Assembly (NCBI RefSeq): GCF_900747795.2
Contig: NC_041402.2
Location: 194,666,989 to 194,730,988, forward strand
Direction: 5' to 3'
DNA from: Erpetoichthys calabaricus
Lineage: Eukaryota > Chordata > Cladistia > Polypteriformes > Polypteridae
Length of the DNA stretch: 64,000 nt
Position numbers and translations under genes: made by a program. The notes beneath the pieces are model-generated. The model was not told where the DNA came from, searched no databases, and worked only from the letters and a program-made list of their open reading frames with translations. This document shows, piece by piece, positions 1 through 23,950 of the stretch. Every line of letters begins with the position of its first letter. Position 1 is the stretch's first letter.

Positions 1-1567
1 ATGTTACAGCCTTATTCCAAAATGGATTAAATTCATTTTTTTCCTCAGAATTCTACACACAACACCCCATAATGACAACATGAAAAAAGTTTACTTGAGG
101 TTTTTGCAAATTTATTAAAAATAAAAAAACTGAGAAATCCCATGTCCATAAGTATTCACAGCCTTTGCTCAATACTTTGTCGACGCACCTTTGGCAGCAA
201 TTCCAGCCTCAAGTCTTGTTGAATATGATGCCACAAGCTTGGCACACCTATCCTTGGCCAGTGTCGCCCATTCCTCTTTGCAGCACCTCTCAAGCTCCAT
301 CAGGTTGGATGGGAAGCGTCGGTGCACAGCCATTTTAAGATCTCTCCAGAGATGTTCAATCAGATTCAAGTCTGGGCTCTGGCTGGGCCACTCAAGGACA
401 TTCACAGAGTTGTCCTGAAGCCACTCCTTTGATATCTTGGCTGTGTGCTTAGGGTCGTTGTCCTGCTGAAAGATGAACCGTCGCCCCAGTCTGAGGTCAA
501 GAGCGCTCTGGAGCAGGTTTTCATCCAGGATGTCTCTGTACATTGCTGCAGTCATCTTTCCCCTGACTAGTCTCCCAGTCCCCACAGCGTGATGCTGCCA
601 CCACCATGCTTCACTGTAGGGATGGTATTGGCCTGGTGATGAGCGGTGCCTGGTTTCCTCCAAACGTGACGCCTGGCATTCACACCAAAGAGTTCCATCT
701 TTGTCTCATCAGACCAGAGAATTTTCTTTCTCATAGTCTGAGAGTCCTTCAGGTGCCTTTTGGCAAACTCCAGGTGGGCTGCCATGTGCCTTTTACTAAG
801 GAGTGACTTCCGTCTGGCCACTCTACCATACAGACCTGATTGGTGGATTGCTGCAGAGATGGTTGTCCTTCTGGAAGGTTCTCCTCTCTCCACAGAGGAC
901 CTCTAGAGCTCTGACAGAGTGATCATCGGGTTCTTGGTCACCTCCCTGACTAAGGCCCTTCTCCCCCGATCGCTCAGTTTAGATGGCCGGCCAGATCTAG
1001 GAAGAGTCCTGGTGGTTTCCAACTTCTTCCACTTACGGATGATAGAGGCCGCTGTGCTCATTGGGACCTTCAAAGCAGCAGAAATGTTTCTGTAATCTTC
1101 CCCAGATTTGTGCCTCGAGACAATCCTGTCTCGGAGGTCTACAGACAATTCCTTTGACTTCATGCTTGGTTTGTGCTCTGACATGAACTGTCAACTGTGG
1201 GACCTTCTATAGACAGGTGTGTGCCTTTCCAAATCATGTCCAGTCAACTGAATTTACCACAGGTGGACTCCAATGAAGCTGCAGAAACATCTCAAGGATG
1301 ATCAGGGAAACCAGGATGCACCTGAGCTCAGTTTGGAGCTTCATGGCAAAGGCTGTGAATACTTATGGACATGGGATTTCTCAGTTTTTTTATTTTTAAT
1401 AAATTTGCAAAAATCTTAAGTAAACTTTTTTCACGTTGTCATTATGGGGTGTTGTGTGTAGAATTCTGAGGAAAAAAAATTAATTGAATCCATTTTGGAA
1501 TAAGGCTGTAACATAACACAATGTGCAAAAAGTGATGATGCGCTGGGAATACTTTCCGGATGCACTG
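1..1567 (-). mobile_element. Tc1-like DNA transposon, copy 1 (left end cut by window)
   Basis: The right end reads GATGCACTG followed by the TA target at 1568-1569. The left side starts inside the terminal inverted repeat; compared with the copy at 20308-21905 about 53 bases of it lie before the window. Long inverted repeats of roughly 200 bp flank a transposase on the minus strand. The sequence is very close to the second copy, so both are fairly young. Confidence 0.93.
169..1184 (-). pseudogene. Tc1-like transposase, nearly intact
   Basis: The predicted enzyme is a cut-and-paste DD34E transposase of about 338 codons. From the start (MSEHKPSMKSKELS) come a paired-type helix-turn-helix DNA-binding region with an RKWKK basic stretch, a GRPSKLS AT-hook-like linker, then the catalytic pieces WSDETKMELFG (first Asp), [12 protein letters not shown] (second Asp) and [11 protein letters not shown] (Glu). 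The reading frame is broken by one in-frame stop just before 900 and one frameshift near 600-660, so it is probably not functional, but all catalytic residues remain. Length matches the family. Start chosen at the methionine aligned to the other copy. Confidence 0.9.
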
Positions 1568-1569
1568 TA

Positions 1570-1704
1570 TAAATGTCAATGCGTGGAAGTGTGTGTGTGT
1601 GTCTGTCTGTCCAGCCCAGAAGTGCGAGGCTACGCGTGAAACTCAAAGAAAGCGTCTCTGTTGCCAAAATGAAACCGCCGCCACTAATACACAACCGATG
1701 CGAC

Positions 1705-1736
<32 letters not shown>

Positions 1737-2096
1737 GTGCTAGAGTTCATGGTTTCTAGGAGCACGGGCTTACACAGCTAGTGTAACGTAATAATCCATT
1801 AAAGCAGAACTAAAATGCATATAAAAGAATACAGTTTAATAAAAAGATTATAGAGTTGCACAGCTTATTGAGTACCCAGACCACCATGACACCTCAAATA
1901 CAGATTCAACATCACTGCTGCCTATGCCTGTGGTGGGTGATACCCAAATCCAGGGCCTGTTCCTGCCTTGTGCCAGGTGCTCCCCAGTTTGGTTCCGGCC
2001 ATGTGAATCCCTGAATTGGCTTAAGTGGGTGTGAGAGGGTGGTGTTGTTTTGTCTGTTCCGTTGATTTGCTTTTTGTTTGTGCCTGTCATTTTCAG
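1570..2096. other. Intronic stretch upstream of the first visible prpf4 exon
   Basis: No exon recognised. It holds a (TGAT)n microsatellite at 1704-1735 and, at about 1915-2010, a weak match to the tail of the common SINE (CTGTTCCTGCCTTGTGCC). The polypyrimidine tract and AG at 2095-2096 belong to the splice acceptor of the next exon. Confidence 0.5.
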
Positions 2097-14101
<12,005 letters not shown>

Positions 14102-14578
14102 CGCCCCCAGGTGTCCGTATTTCTTCTTTTGTCTTGGACGTTGTAGCAGTTCTGTCCCGCTGGGTCGCTCTGCTCCATGTTTAGGCCTTTTGACTCGCAG
14201 CTTTAAACAGCAGACTTGGTTACTAGGGGGGCGCAGAGCTGGTTAGCGACACACTTGCGTCACCTCACCACAAAAGTTCTAATGTCTGCCCTTTTTTTTA
14301 AAAATCAGTGCCAGCTCCTTGAAAGCAGGAGGAGGGCAGTGCGATGTAAACCAGTCTGCCAATTCCTCTCCGTCTCCCGAGCCCCCGGCACTCGTGGGTA
14401 ATGACCTGGCAGGGCCTGCCAGCTGCACGTTTGTCTCTTAGCACTCAGCCAGCACAAAGAAACAGACGACTTGGTGTCAGCTGGGAGAAGAGGCAAGACG
14501 TGCGTGTGCTGCGCCGCCTTTTATTTGTATACCGTGATGATCAGAGATGCGTCCATTAAAGTTTTGCTGTTACCACTT
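14102..14578 (+). other. prpf4: prpf4 3' untranslated region
   Basis: Runs from the stop codon to just past the polyadenylation signal ATTAAA at 14555-14560, which is followed by the U/GU-rich GTTTTGCTGTTACC. No repeat is recognised inside it. Confidence 0.65.
14555..14560 (+). terminator. prpf4: prpf4 polyadenylation signal
   Basis: ATTAAA about 455 bases after the stop codon, followed by a T/G-rich stretch. Confidence 0.6.
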
Positions 14579-14599
14579 TTAATATCTCGATGGTTTGAA

Positions 14600-16635
14600 T
14601 GATGGAGACTGTGACATGAAGACAGAGTGGAGCTGCTGCTTTGAACATTACGAGGTGTGACACTTCAAGCCCGTTTGTGCTTTATCATCACTACCCTTAA
14701 GATCTCAATTGATTTTATTGCCAGTACTGACGTTTGTACTCCCAGCGTCTGCACCTCATTTCATGAGCGTACAAAGGATTGAAAAATAAGCACATGGCTG
14801 AAATCGGTGGCATTTCCAGGAAGGAGTAACCAAGGGGTTAGGGGAGTGTCAGAATTAATCAATCCAGGTCCCTCACAACGTAGCATTAATATCAATGCGC
14901 AGAATGGAGATATCACACGGCACACCTGGAGTGAAGCCCACTGTAATAAGTCACGCAGCCCTGTTTGTGTCGTTATTTTCCAAGTCTTTAATTGATCCAT
15001 CTCTTTTGGCTTCTTGTAAATGTGGCTTGGTGCCCTTTGTGTGCCCAGCGTCTACCTGTTCCTGCTCCCAGTTCACAATTCAGTTAATTCCAAGACTAGT
15101 CAGCCCGACTTTCACAGTCATTGTGTGACATCAGTGGTAGTCCTGGGGACATTTGGGGTCTCAGACCAGGGCACCCACACAAAATGGTGGATCCCCCGTT
15201 TTTTTTGCAACAAATTCTTTCAGAGCCACAATTTCAAAATGCGGTAATTTGGTTCACCCGCTAGACGGCAGTCTAAAATAAGGAAACGCTGGAATAGGAA
15301 AAGGGAGGCACATTCAAGAAAAAGCAATAAATTAACAGAGTGAAGCTGCTTAGAAGAACTAAAGTTTAAAACCTGAAATTCTTTGTCTTCTGTGACACGG
15401 AGCCATCTCTGATTTTTTGTCACGTGATAATGACATGGGTGCTAACTTGACACTAATGACGGCCAAAACCTCCAAGGTGATCTTGTGTCACGGTGGCCCT
15501 CGAGTTTAGAATACTCCTCAGTGCCCCAGCTACTGTCTCTACAGGTCAGATGGCCACCCTGGTGGGGGGCAATCCTTAAGTCTGGATACGTTTCTGAATG
15601 GCAGCAGCTGCAGTGGCGTCCTGTTCTATGCCATCCTAATGTCAGGTTGCCCTCCATGGAGTAAGAGCTGCCAAGAATGTTTATGTCCGTCTGGGAAGAC
15701 TGAGAGTCACCTCAATGTCTCCCATGGGTCATAAATCTTCACTGAACTGCTGAGAGTGCAGAATTCTCAATTACGATGAGAAAACAAAGTTTAAGGGCCA
15801 CCACTTACTGCCTTGTCAGGGGACTAATCTGCTGAATCAAATGTAATCAGAATGGGACAAAACAAAAAATCAAACTTGACAGCTGAGCCTTTTTACTGCC
15901 GGTGACATTTTAAGCGAAAGTTCAGCCGTGTGACATGCAGTCGGATCAAAAACATGAAGTACTGTGCCAAATCACTGCGTTTTGGAATTGTTGCTCTGAG
16001 AGAATTGGTTGCAAGAAACCAAAATCCAACCTTTGTGTGAGGCACCCTGTGAGATCTCGTCTGGCACTTCAAACGCCCCAGGAGTGCCCACTGATGCCAA
16101 TCGATGGCAGTGACATTCCAGATCCAAAAGTCTTGACACAGTGACTGTGCACACGTCCTGCTTAGCTCTCTTCTCCTCTTCGTTCTTTTATTTTTGTGCC
16201 CAGCACCTTTGAATTTTTGTAACTGATTGCGGTGACCGTCATCGTTAACATGTTTCTAATGGACTCGTCACCACGTGATTGCTCCTTCCTCAGTCCCTGT
16301 CAATGAAAGTTCTCTTCCAGTTATAGACAAAGCCAACTCGGTGTGTTGATTATTTATTTGAGTGTATGAATCGAGGTTGTCAGTTAGGTCAAGTGATGAG
16401 CTCTGCGCTGCGTGCCATTTACTGCAGTGTTACTGCTGGCATGTGTACTTTTAATGGAAACAGTGGCCCGTTCAACTAATGGCCTTTGACTGATTTGATT
16501 CCATGACATCCACCCGTCTGCCCTCTTGGCTCCTCTGCTGAGTAGCAGTGATGGACGGAGGAGCGCAGAACCGTGAACCACAGTTTGGAGAGATGGCCAT
16601 GTGCCCCTAATTATTTGCCACCTTGGGTATTTGCC
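14600..16635. repeat. Intergenic region with an imperfect inverted repeat
   Basis: The segment about 15130-15265, read in reverse, matches about 15965-16085: TTGTGGCTCTGAAAGAATTTG versus TTGTTGCTCTGAGAGAATTGG, both followed by TTGCAA. The arms are about 130 bp, possibly longer outward, with about 700 bp between. This may be one old inverted-repeat element or two opposed copies of a dispersed repeat. Nothing coding seen. Confidence 0.5.
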
Positions 16636-16983
16636 GGGCGGCATGGTGGCGCAGTGGGTAGCGCTGCTGCCCTCGCAGTTGGGAGACCTGGGGACCCCGG
16701 TTCGCTTCCCGGGTCCTCCCTGCGTGGAGTTTGCATGTTCTCCCGTGTCTGCCTGGGTTTCCTCCCACAGTCCAAAGACGTGCAGGTTAGGTGGATTGGT
16801 GATTCTAAATTGGCCCTAGTGTGTGCTTGGTGTGCGGGGTGTGTTTGTGTGTCTCCTGCGGTGGGTTTGGCACCCTGCCCAGGATTGGTTCCTGCCTTGT
16901 GCCCTGTGTTGGCTGGGATTGGCTCCAGCAGACCCCGTGACCCTGTGTTCGGATTCAGCGGGTTGGAAAATGGATGGATGGAT
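16636..16983 (+). mobile_element. Full-length tRNA-type SINE, family A
   Basis: Head GGCGGCATGGTGGCGCAGTG, tRNA-like box B GGTTCGCTTCC, body GTTTGCATGTTCTCCCGTGT and TCCAAAGACGTGCAGGTTAG, tail GGTTGGAAAATGGATGGATG. A 10-bp target duplication GGTATTTGCC flanks it (16626-16635, 16984-16993). Confidence 0.92.
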
Positions 16984-17592
16984 GGTATTTGCCTGTGCCA
17001 GTGTGGCCAGCAGGGGAGCGCTAGCCCCTCAAACTGACCAGGGTCTAATACTGGAATCACACCGTGGAAAGTTTTGTTCCATTTCACCATGCCAACTCAA
17101 TGTCACGGCAGGAACAAAATAGCCACCACAACACCGATAATCATTACACCCCACTTGTATTAAAGGGGTCTTTTAAGGTCAGACTTAGGCTGGCGAATCT
17201 CCATTGTAGTATTGGCATGCTAAACGCCCCCCTGGAGTGGCCAGGACATTCCCTCCGTGAGCTGAGACCCTCTCGATACGTAGGCTGGTGTCCCGTATGG
17301 AGAGCTGGAGTCTTCTCTAAATGCTGGGGGGTGGGGGGGTGTGTGCGCTACAACACTATTATACCCACAACTGAAGTTACAATAAAAGCCATCAGCGTCC
17401 AACCAGGAGCTTAGCCAACCCATTTCTAATAGAAAAGGGAAAAAGGACCAGAACTTTCTCTGTTTCTGCTGGCAAAGCCCAAGAAAAGTTTTCTGACCAT
17501 GTTAGGCAGCACAAAAATGAAGGACAAAGGAAAGCAACACAAAAAATATATATATGTGTGTGTGTTGGTATATATATAATATATATAATATT

Positions 17593-17793
17593 TTGGTGGA
17601 TTGGTGATTCTAAATTGGCCCTAGTGTGTGCTTGGGTGTGTGGGTGTGTTTGTGTGTGTCCTACGGTGGATTGGCACCCTGCCCGGGATTGATTCCTGCC
17701 TTGCGCCCTTTGTTAGCTGGGATTGGCTCCAGCAGACCCCCGTGACCATGTGTTCGGATTCAGCGGGTTGGAAAATGGATGGATGGATATATA

Positions 17794-17852
<59 letters not shown>
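17593..17852 (+). mobile_element. SINE family A, 5'-truncated, followed by (TA)n
   Basis: Begins GGTGGATTGGTGATTCTAAA and continues to GGAAAATGGATGGATGGATA, then a (TA)n tract at 17798-17852. Confidence 0.85.
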
Positions 17853-17855
<3 letters not shown>

Positions 17856-18048
17856 CGTAACATAGTGATGATAATAACTAGGAATAAATACGTATGAAGC
17901 ATGTGCAGTGCCTACAGAAAATCGTCATCCCCTGTCTGAATTTGGTCGCATTCAACCCCCTGAAATGAAAATAAATTCAATACAACTATTTCTAGATGTA
18001 GTTACATGTCATAATCCTCAACTTCAAAGTGAAAACATTTTAAAAAAT

Positions 18049-18180
18049 CCATCCATCCATTACCCAACCCGTTATATCCTAACTACAGGGTCACGGGGGT
18101 CTGCTGGAGCCAATCCCCAGCCAACACAGGGTGCAAGGCAGGAAACAAGCCCTAGGCAGGGTGCCAGCCCACTGCAGATC
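18049..18180 (-). mobile_element. SINE family A tail, reverse orientation
   Basis: CATCCATCCATTACCCAACC, GGGTCACGGGGGTCTGCTGG and CAACACAGGGTGCAAGGCAG are the complement of the SINE tail. Confidence 0.8.
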
Positions 18181-18439
18181 CTGAACAATTACTCAGATTG
18201 AATTTGTGAAATACCTGCTGTAGATAAGTGAAGAGCCCCTTAGAGTAAACCACATCACCTTGCTGTGGTCGGTGACAGCTTTGAAGGGGTTCTGGCTAAG
18301 ACCGGTCTGTCTGTGCAGGTGCCAACAATGAAACGAGCCGCTGTGGCAGCAAGAAGACCCTTCTACGTTTTTCTCTTTTTCAGTGGCGACTGGGCGATTG
18401 GTTCAGGATTGATGGGAAAAACATCATGTCGTTTTTCTT

Positions 18440-18720
18440 CCCTGCTTAATCCAGACCGGGGTCATATGGGTGTGGAGCTTATCCCAGCCAACACAGGGTG
18501 CAAGGCAGGAAAACAAACACCGGGCAGGGTGCCGGCTAGCAAACGGTGCATGGCGGGAACAAACCCTGAGCAGGGTGCCAGCCAATCCAAACACATACTA
18601 GGAATAATGTAGCTGTGCCAGTTCACCTAACCTGCATATCTTTGGACAGTGGACACTCGAACACGGGGAGCACATGCAACCTCCACAAGGCAGACCCAAG
18701 ACACACACCTGCTCTCCCAT
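18440..18720 (-). mobile_element. Degenerate SINE family A, reverse orientation
   Basis: CCAGCCAACACAGGGTGCAA and GCAGGGTGCCGGCTAG, later CCTAACCTGCATATCTTTGG, match the complement of the SINE with an internal partial duplication of the GGGTGCCAGCC block. Confidence 0.6.
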
Positions 18721-19099
18721 ATTAAAGGCAGGAATGCCTGAAGATGGACAATTGGGTCAACGTCCAGCATAACAATGACCCTAAAAACACACTGGCAGAA
18801 AAAAAAACAAAAAAAACAATGGCTTAAAGATAGGAAGGTGAATGTCCTTGAGAGGCCAAGATAGAAAATCTGTGGATGAACTTGAAGAGAGCAGGTCCAC
18901 CCCAACAAAGTACAAATATTCTCATATCAATATCAGTGTGCAGAGCTGATAGAGACTTTAGTGTCGATCGGCAAAATTCACAAAAGGAACAATAAAATGT
19001 CTGAATTAGCATAAGTTGCCCAGATTTGGGACGTTCATATGAACTGTAATGAGTTACTGCATGAGGCAGAAGTACATAATGGACAACAGTAGTTTGAAA

Positions 19100-19800
19100 T
19101 ACTAAAATGGGAGCTTCAATTTAAATGTGTAAAGGTCTAAATATTCCCAAGTTGACACAGACGACTTGTTTTTGGCCCTCTGATGGAGGTCTGTAGCGGG
19201 CTACATCCCGAGTAAAGGCTGACAACTCAAAAATCACGTGGGTATTCATAAATCACAGACCTTGAAATGATCTAAAACAACACCTCACATGCATCTGTTA
19301 GAAATTTGTCACCTTCTGGGAGTGGCTCTTAGAGGGCTAGGACCACCGCTAAAAATATCAGACTAGTGATCAGCTCTTGCCTATATTACTGTAAATTTGA
19401 CACCTTGCATCCCATTAGCAGGTGAACCTTTGGGATCAGATGATGTGGCAACTAATCATTTTTGCTGAAGATACCCATTGGTTTCCACTTTATCATAAGG
19501 ATTCAATTTCCGGCAGAAATCGTGGTCTAAAAATGGCCTAAATGTTTTGTTTTTTTTTGGGCATAGAAGGTCAAAATAAAGGGGGGTATAACTCCAAAAA
19601 GCTTGACGTCCTGCATAACTAGACAGCAAGATGAGTCAAATGGTATGTGATTTGTTGGGACTTTCTCCTGTGAGTGAGTCAGGAGCCGCTGGACATAACT
19701 GAAGTGATTCTTATCTACACAAAATGGATCAAAAAGTTTAATCTTGAAATGTCCTCCTTAATGTTGTAGTTTATATTGTCATTAAAGTAGAACGTTGTAA
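19100..19800. repeat. Unclassified dispersed repeat (related to 34560-34690 and 55555-55800)
   Basis: GTCACCTTCTGGGAGTGGCT and GGACCACCGCTAAAAATATC recur with changes at 55652-55715. GATGGAGGTCTGTAGCGGGCT (19183) recurs reversed near 34575-34610. No terminal repeat or coding region found. Confidence 0.45.
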
Positions 19801-20134
19801 ACTTCCTTTTTAAAATCAATATTTATATTTATAACTAAATTAAACTAAAGCAGCACATTAAATGCTTCATGTTCTAAGTGCTCCCCGACCCTGTCATTAA
19901 TTGCTACGGGCCTTTCTCTTACGCTGACAGGAGTGCACAGGCAGTGATTGCCACACACATTACGTTACATTCATGTTATTATGGCGCTCACTGAACATTT
20001 TAGAATACTAAGATGTATATCTGATATCATTAAAGCAGCGATTGAGCAGAGATTGTTCCTGCCTGGTGCACAACGGTTGCTGGGACAGATGACTGCAAGT
20101 ACACATACACTAGTGGCGTCAGTTTAGCATCATC

Positions 20135-20260
20135 AAAATCTGCTAACCTGCATGCCCTTGAAAGAAATCCATCAGGAAAAACATACAAACTCCAGGCAGG
20201 GGACACCAGGGACACAACCCCTTAGTGTGAGGCAGCAGCACTTCCTCCATGCCCCAACAT
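20135..20260 (-). mobile_element. Degenerate SINE family A fragment
   Basis: ATACAAACTCCAGGCAGGGG and GAGGCAGCAGCACT are the complement of the SINE head region; strongly diverged. Confidence 0.5.
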
Positions 20261-20307
20261 GTTTAATTATTTAAATTAAGTTAAGTTTATTTGTAATATG
20301 TAATATA

Positions 20308-21905
20308 CAGTGCATCCAGAAAGTATTCCCAGCGCTTCATCACTTTTTCCACATTTTGTTATGTTACAGCCTTATTCCAAAATGGATTCAATTCATTTTT
20401 TTTCCTCAGAATTCTACACACAACACCCCATAATGACAACGTGAAAAAAGTTTACTTGAGGTTTTTGCAAATTTATTAAAAATAAAAAATTGAGAAATCC
20501 CATGTACATAAGTATTCACAGTCTTTGCCATGAAGCTCCAAATTGAGCTCAGGTCCATCCTGTTTCCCCTGATCATCCTTGAGATGTTTCTGCAGCTTCA
20601 TTGGAGTCCACTGTGGTAAATTCAGTTGACTGGACCTGATTTGGAAAGGCACACACCTGTCTATAGAAGGTCCCACAGTTGACAGTTCATGTCAGAGCAC
20701 AAACCAAGCATGAAGTCAAAGGAATTGTCTGTAGACCCTCCGAGACAGGATTGTCCCGAGGCACAAATCTGGGGAAGGTTACAGAAACATTTCTGTTGCT
20801 TTGAAGGTCCCAATGAGCACAGTGGCCTCCATCATCCGTAAGTGGAAGAAGTTCGAAACCACCAGGACTCTTCCTAGAGCTGGCCGTCCATCTAAACTGA
20901 GTGATCGGGGGAGAAGGGCCTTAGTCAGGGAGGTGACCAAGAACCCAATGGTCACTCTGTCAGAGGTCCTCTGTGGAGAGAGGAGAACCTTCCAGAAGGA
21001 CATCCATCTCTGCAGCAATCCACCAATCAGGCCTGTATGGTAGAGTGGCCAGACTGAAGCCATTCCTTAGTAAAAGGCACATGACAGCCCGCCTGGAGTT
21101 TGCCAAAAGGCACCTGAAGGACTCTCAGACCATGAGAAAGAAAATTCTCTGGTCTGATGAGACAAAGATTGAGCTCTTTGGTGTGAATGTTTGGAGGAGA
21201 CCAGGCACTGCTCATCACCAGGCCAATACCATCCCTACAGTGAAGCATGGTGGTGGCAGCATCATGCTGTGGGGAACTGGGAGACTAGTCAGGATAAAGG
21301 GAAAGATGACTGCAGCAATGTACAGAGACATCCTGGATGAAAACCTGCTCCAGAGCGCTCTTGACCTCAGACTGGGGCGACGGTTCATCTTTCAGCAGGA
21401 CAACGACCCTAAGCACACAGCCAAAATATCAAAGGAGTGGCTTCAGGACAACTCTGTGAATGTCCTTGAGTGGCCCAGATTTGAATCTGATTGAACATCT
21501 CTGGAGAGATCTTTAAAATGGCTGTGCACCGACGCTTCCCATCCAACCTGATGGAGCTTGAGAGGTGCTGCAAAGAGGAATGGGCGACACTGGGCCAAGG
21601 ATAGGTGTGCCAAGCTTGTGGCATCATATTCAACAAGACTTGAGGCTGGAATTGCTGCCAAAGGGGCATCGACAAAGTATTGAGCAAAGGCTGTGAATAC
21701 TTATGGACATGGGATTTCTCAGTTTTTTTTATTTTTAATAAATTTGCAAAAACCCCAAGTAAACTTTTTTCACGTTGTCATTATGGGGTGTTGTGTGTAG
21801 AATTCAGAGGGAAAAAATGAATTTATCCATTTTTGGAATAAGGCTGTAAGATAACAAAATGTGGAACAACTGATGAAGTGCTGTGAATACTTTCCGGATG
21901 CACTG
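20308..21905 (+). mobile_element. Tc1-like DNA transposon, copy 2 (complete ends)
   Basis: CAGTGCATCCAGAAAGTATT at the left and CTTTCCGGATGCACTG at the right, with TA at 20306-20307 and 21906-21907. Length 1598 bp with inverted repeats of about 200 bp. Same family as copy 1, opposite orientation. Confidence 0.95.
20689..21683 (+). pseudogene. Tc1-like transposase, frame-broken
   Basis: Starts MSEHKPSMKSKELSV and ends KGASTKY-stop like copy 1. The middle keeps [33 protein letters not shown] and [12 protein letters not shown], so the first and second catalytic Asp are in good context. The Glu-bearing [11 protein letters not shown] motif is disrupted around 21475-21500. At least four frame breaks are visible (near 20740, 20990, 21475 and 21590). 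Confidence 0.9.
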
Positions 21906-21909
21906 TAGA

Positions 21910-22845
21910 TACTTTAATGCATTTCATCATAAAAATGATATCAGCTAGCCCTCCTAATATTCTAACAGCACACAGCGCCGAGAGGAGAGCTCTTGGAAAT
22001 CGACTTAGAAGCGAGTCGTCGTCATCATCTGTAAACGCGAGGCGCTCTCTTCTAATTCTTCCATTTGCGAGGTCTTCTAACGACGCTAAAGCAGCTACAG
22101 TAGATGGAGTACTTTAGCCATGCTGTATTGTTACAGAATGATTACAATCAAGTGAATTTAATTTGGAAACTGTGCAATTAATTGTGTTGTATTTGATAAA
22201 GCCAGCATCATGGGTACGAATCTGAAAAAGAAAGGGAAACGACACAGAAACAGTAGCACTGCTGTGACAGCGGGCACCACCCATTTGCAAATCCGACCAG
22301 AAACGTGCGTACGCGTGGTGCGAGGCTGCTGTGAAAATGGCCGTGGCTTTACGCCAAGTTTAGCATTTTATACAACTCGAGGTGGATGTAGAAACCAGTG
22401 CATGCAACAATTTTGTGCGTACGCACCATTTATAAATGAAGCCTCTCATCTCAACTCTAACTGAAAACCTTTGGCAAGAGTAGAAATGTGCTGCTGGGAA
22501 AAGGGCTCATTCATGAACCGAGTAATAACCATCGGAAAGAAGTTTCGAGATAGGCAACAAGAAAACACCTGGAGGTGGTCATCATGGCCAAGGTTTGTGC
22601 GGCCGAGTCTATACTTCATGTGGCTCGACACGCGCTCCCGTGGACTCTTACCACTACGCAAGTATTGTACTGTTTATACTGCGTGTGTAGTTTATGCAAA
22701 TCTGGAAGATTCCACCAGGTGGCAGTGCGAGATATCATCAAAGTGAGAAAACGTTTGGGCTTCCCTGTGCTGTGAATTGCCTGAAACATCCATTCAATTC
22801 CGAGGACACCTTACCACAATATCTCTGAAAAGGATGTTTAATGAT
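21910..22845. other. Intergenic, possible Harbinger-like MITE debris
   Basis: TTTGTGCGTACGCACCATTT and ATAAATGAAGCCTC (22411-22446) look like a PIF/Harbinger-type end, but no partner end was found. The rest is unclassified. Confidence 0.3.
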
Positions 22846-22847
22846 TA

Positions 22848-23115
22848 CATCCATCAATCCAGGGATGCGTCCATCTCCAGATAGCACTGGGCATGAGGCA
22901 GAAACAATCCTTAGACGGGGCATCAGCTCATCGCAAGGTGAGTACAGGCATACACATACACACTGGTGTCATTTTCAGGTCCCCGAACCTTCCATATCTT
23001 TGGGAGGAAACTCGAGCACACTGTGGAAACCCACCGGGAAAAACGTAAAAGTCCAGGCAGGGAACGCCAGGAAACATGACTCCCTGTGCGGCAGCAGCGC
23101 TACCACTTGTGTCAT
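22848..23115 (-). mobile_element. Degenerate SINE family A, reverse orientation
   Basis: CATCAATCCAGGGATGCGTC, TTTGGGAGGAAACTCGAGCA and GGCAGCAGCGCTACCACTTG follow the complement of the SINE from tail to head, with many substitutions. Confidence 0.6.
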
Positions 23116-23731
23116 TATTAGCGGCTTTCTGTCACATGTAGATAGTAAACTGAGACTCTGACCATCACGTTCCGACTTTGTCACACTGCGCCCCTCAACC
23201 TTTTGCTTGGACTGCAACTCATGTATGCGTCACATTAAAGGACCTGCTCATAAGACACGTCAAATGAATGATTGGAACGTGTGGCGGCCATGATGCACGC
23301 CCGTACACATTCTGAGCGTGAAGTATAAACCCCGCCCTTAGAGAAAGGGGGTCTTTCGCACGGACCAGGTCAGATTTTGAATTTCTACATGCCAATTGAA
23401 CATACATCATGCGTTTTGTTGTACAGCACATTCTGATCTCTAATGATCAACTATTTCAGAAAATATTGGACATGTCAGACCTAAAATGCAAGGGGATCAA
23501 TAATGCTGACCACAGCTGAGGCATTTGGCACAGATGGATGCCACCAAGGCTGCCCAGTATCCCTGTAAATGCTTACCACAGCCCCCTAGCAGGCCATACC
23601 CAATCTGACCACCCAACAGATGGCAGTCATCTCTTGATGGAGACACTGGGAGTGGCCCTGAACCTGCTCACATTGCTGACCATTTAGGTCTCCTTGATCT
23701 TCTGGTCTCCTGTCATGTTTTGTAATCTTTC

Positions 23732-23737
23732 TTTAAT
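23732..23737 (-). terminator. rnf183: Candidate rnf183 polyadenylation signal
   Basis: Minus-strand ATTAAA, about 215 bases after the rnf183 stop, in an A/T-rich setting. Confidence 0.4.
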
Positions 23738-23950
23738 AATTAATAAAAGTGCATTAAAAGCAGCGTCTAGTACAATTGTTTTAATTATTTTAGGCTTATT
23801 ACAATGTTAAAAAAGATGAGCACAAATCCATCAAGCAGCAGATTGCTGCTTCCATTGTAAACGAGATGCCAGGAGAGCAGCTGGGTGATTGGCATTAGCA
23901 CCCACGTGGTAACCTTTGTCGGGAGTGGTAGTGGCTTATTTGGCCACCTG

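Noticed and set aside
16573-17122. Open frames of 99-159 codons on both strands
   Set aside because: They are SINE family A sequence; the same peptides recur at other SINE copies (33607-33988, 54085-54451).
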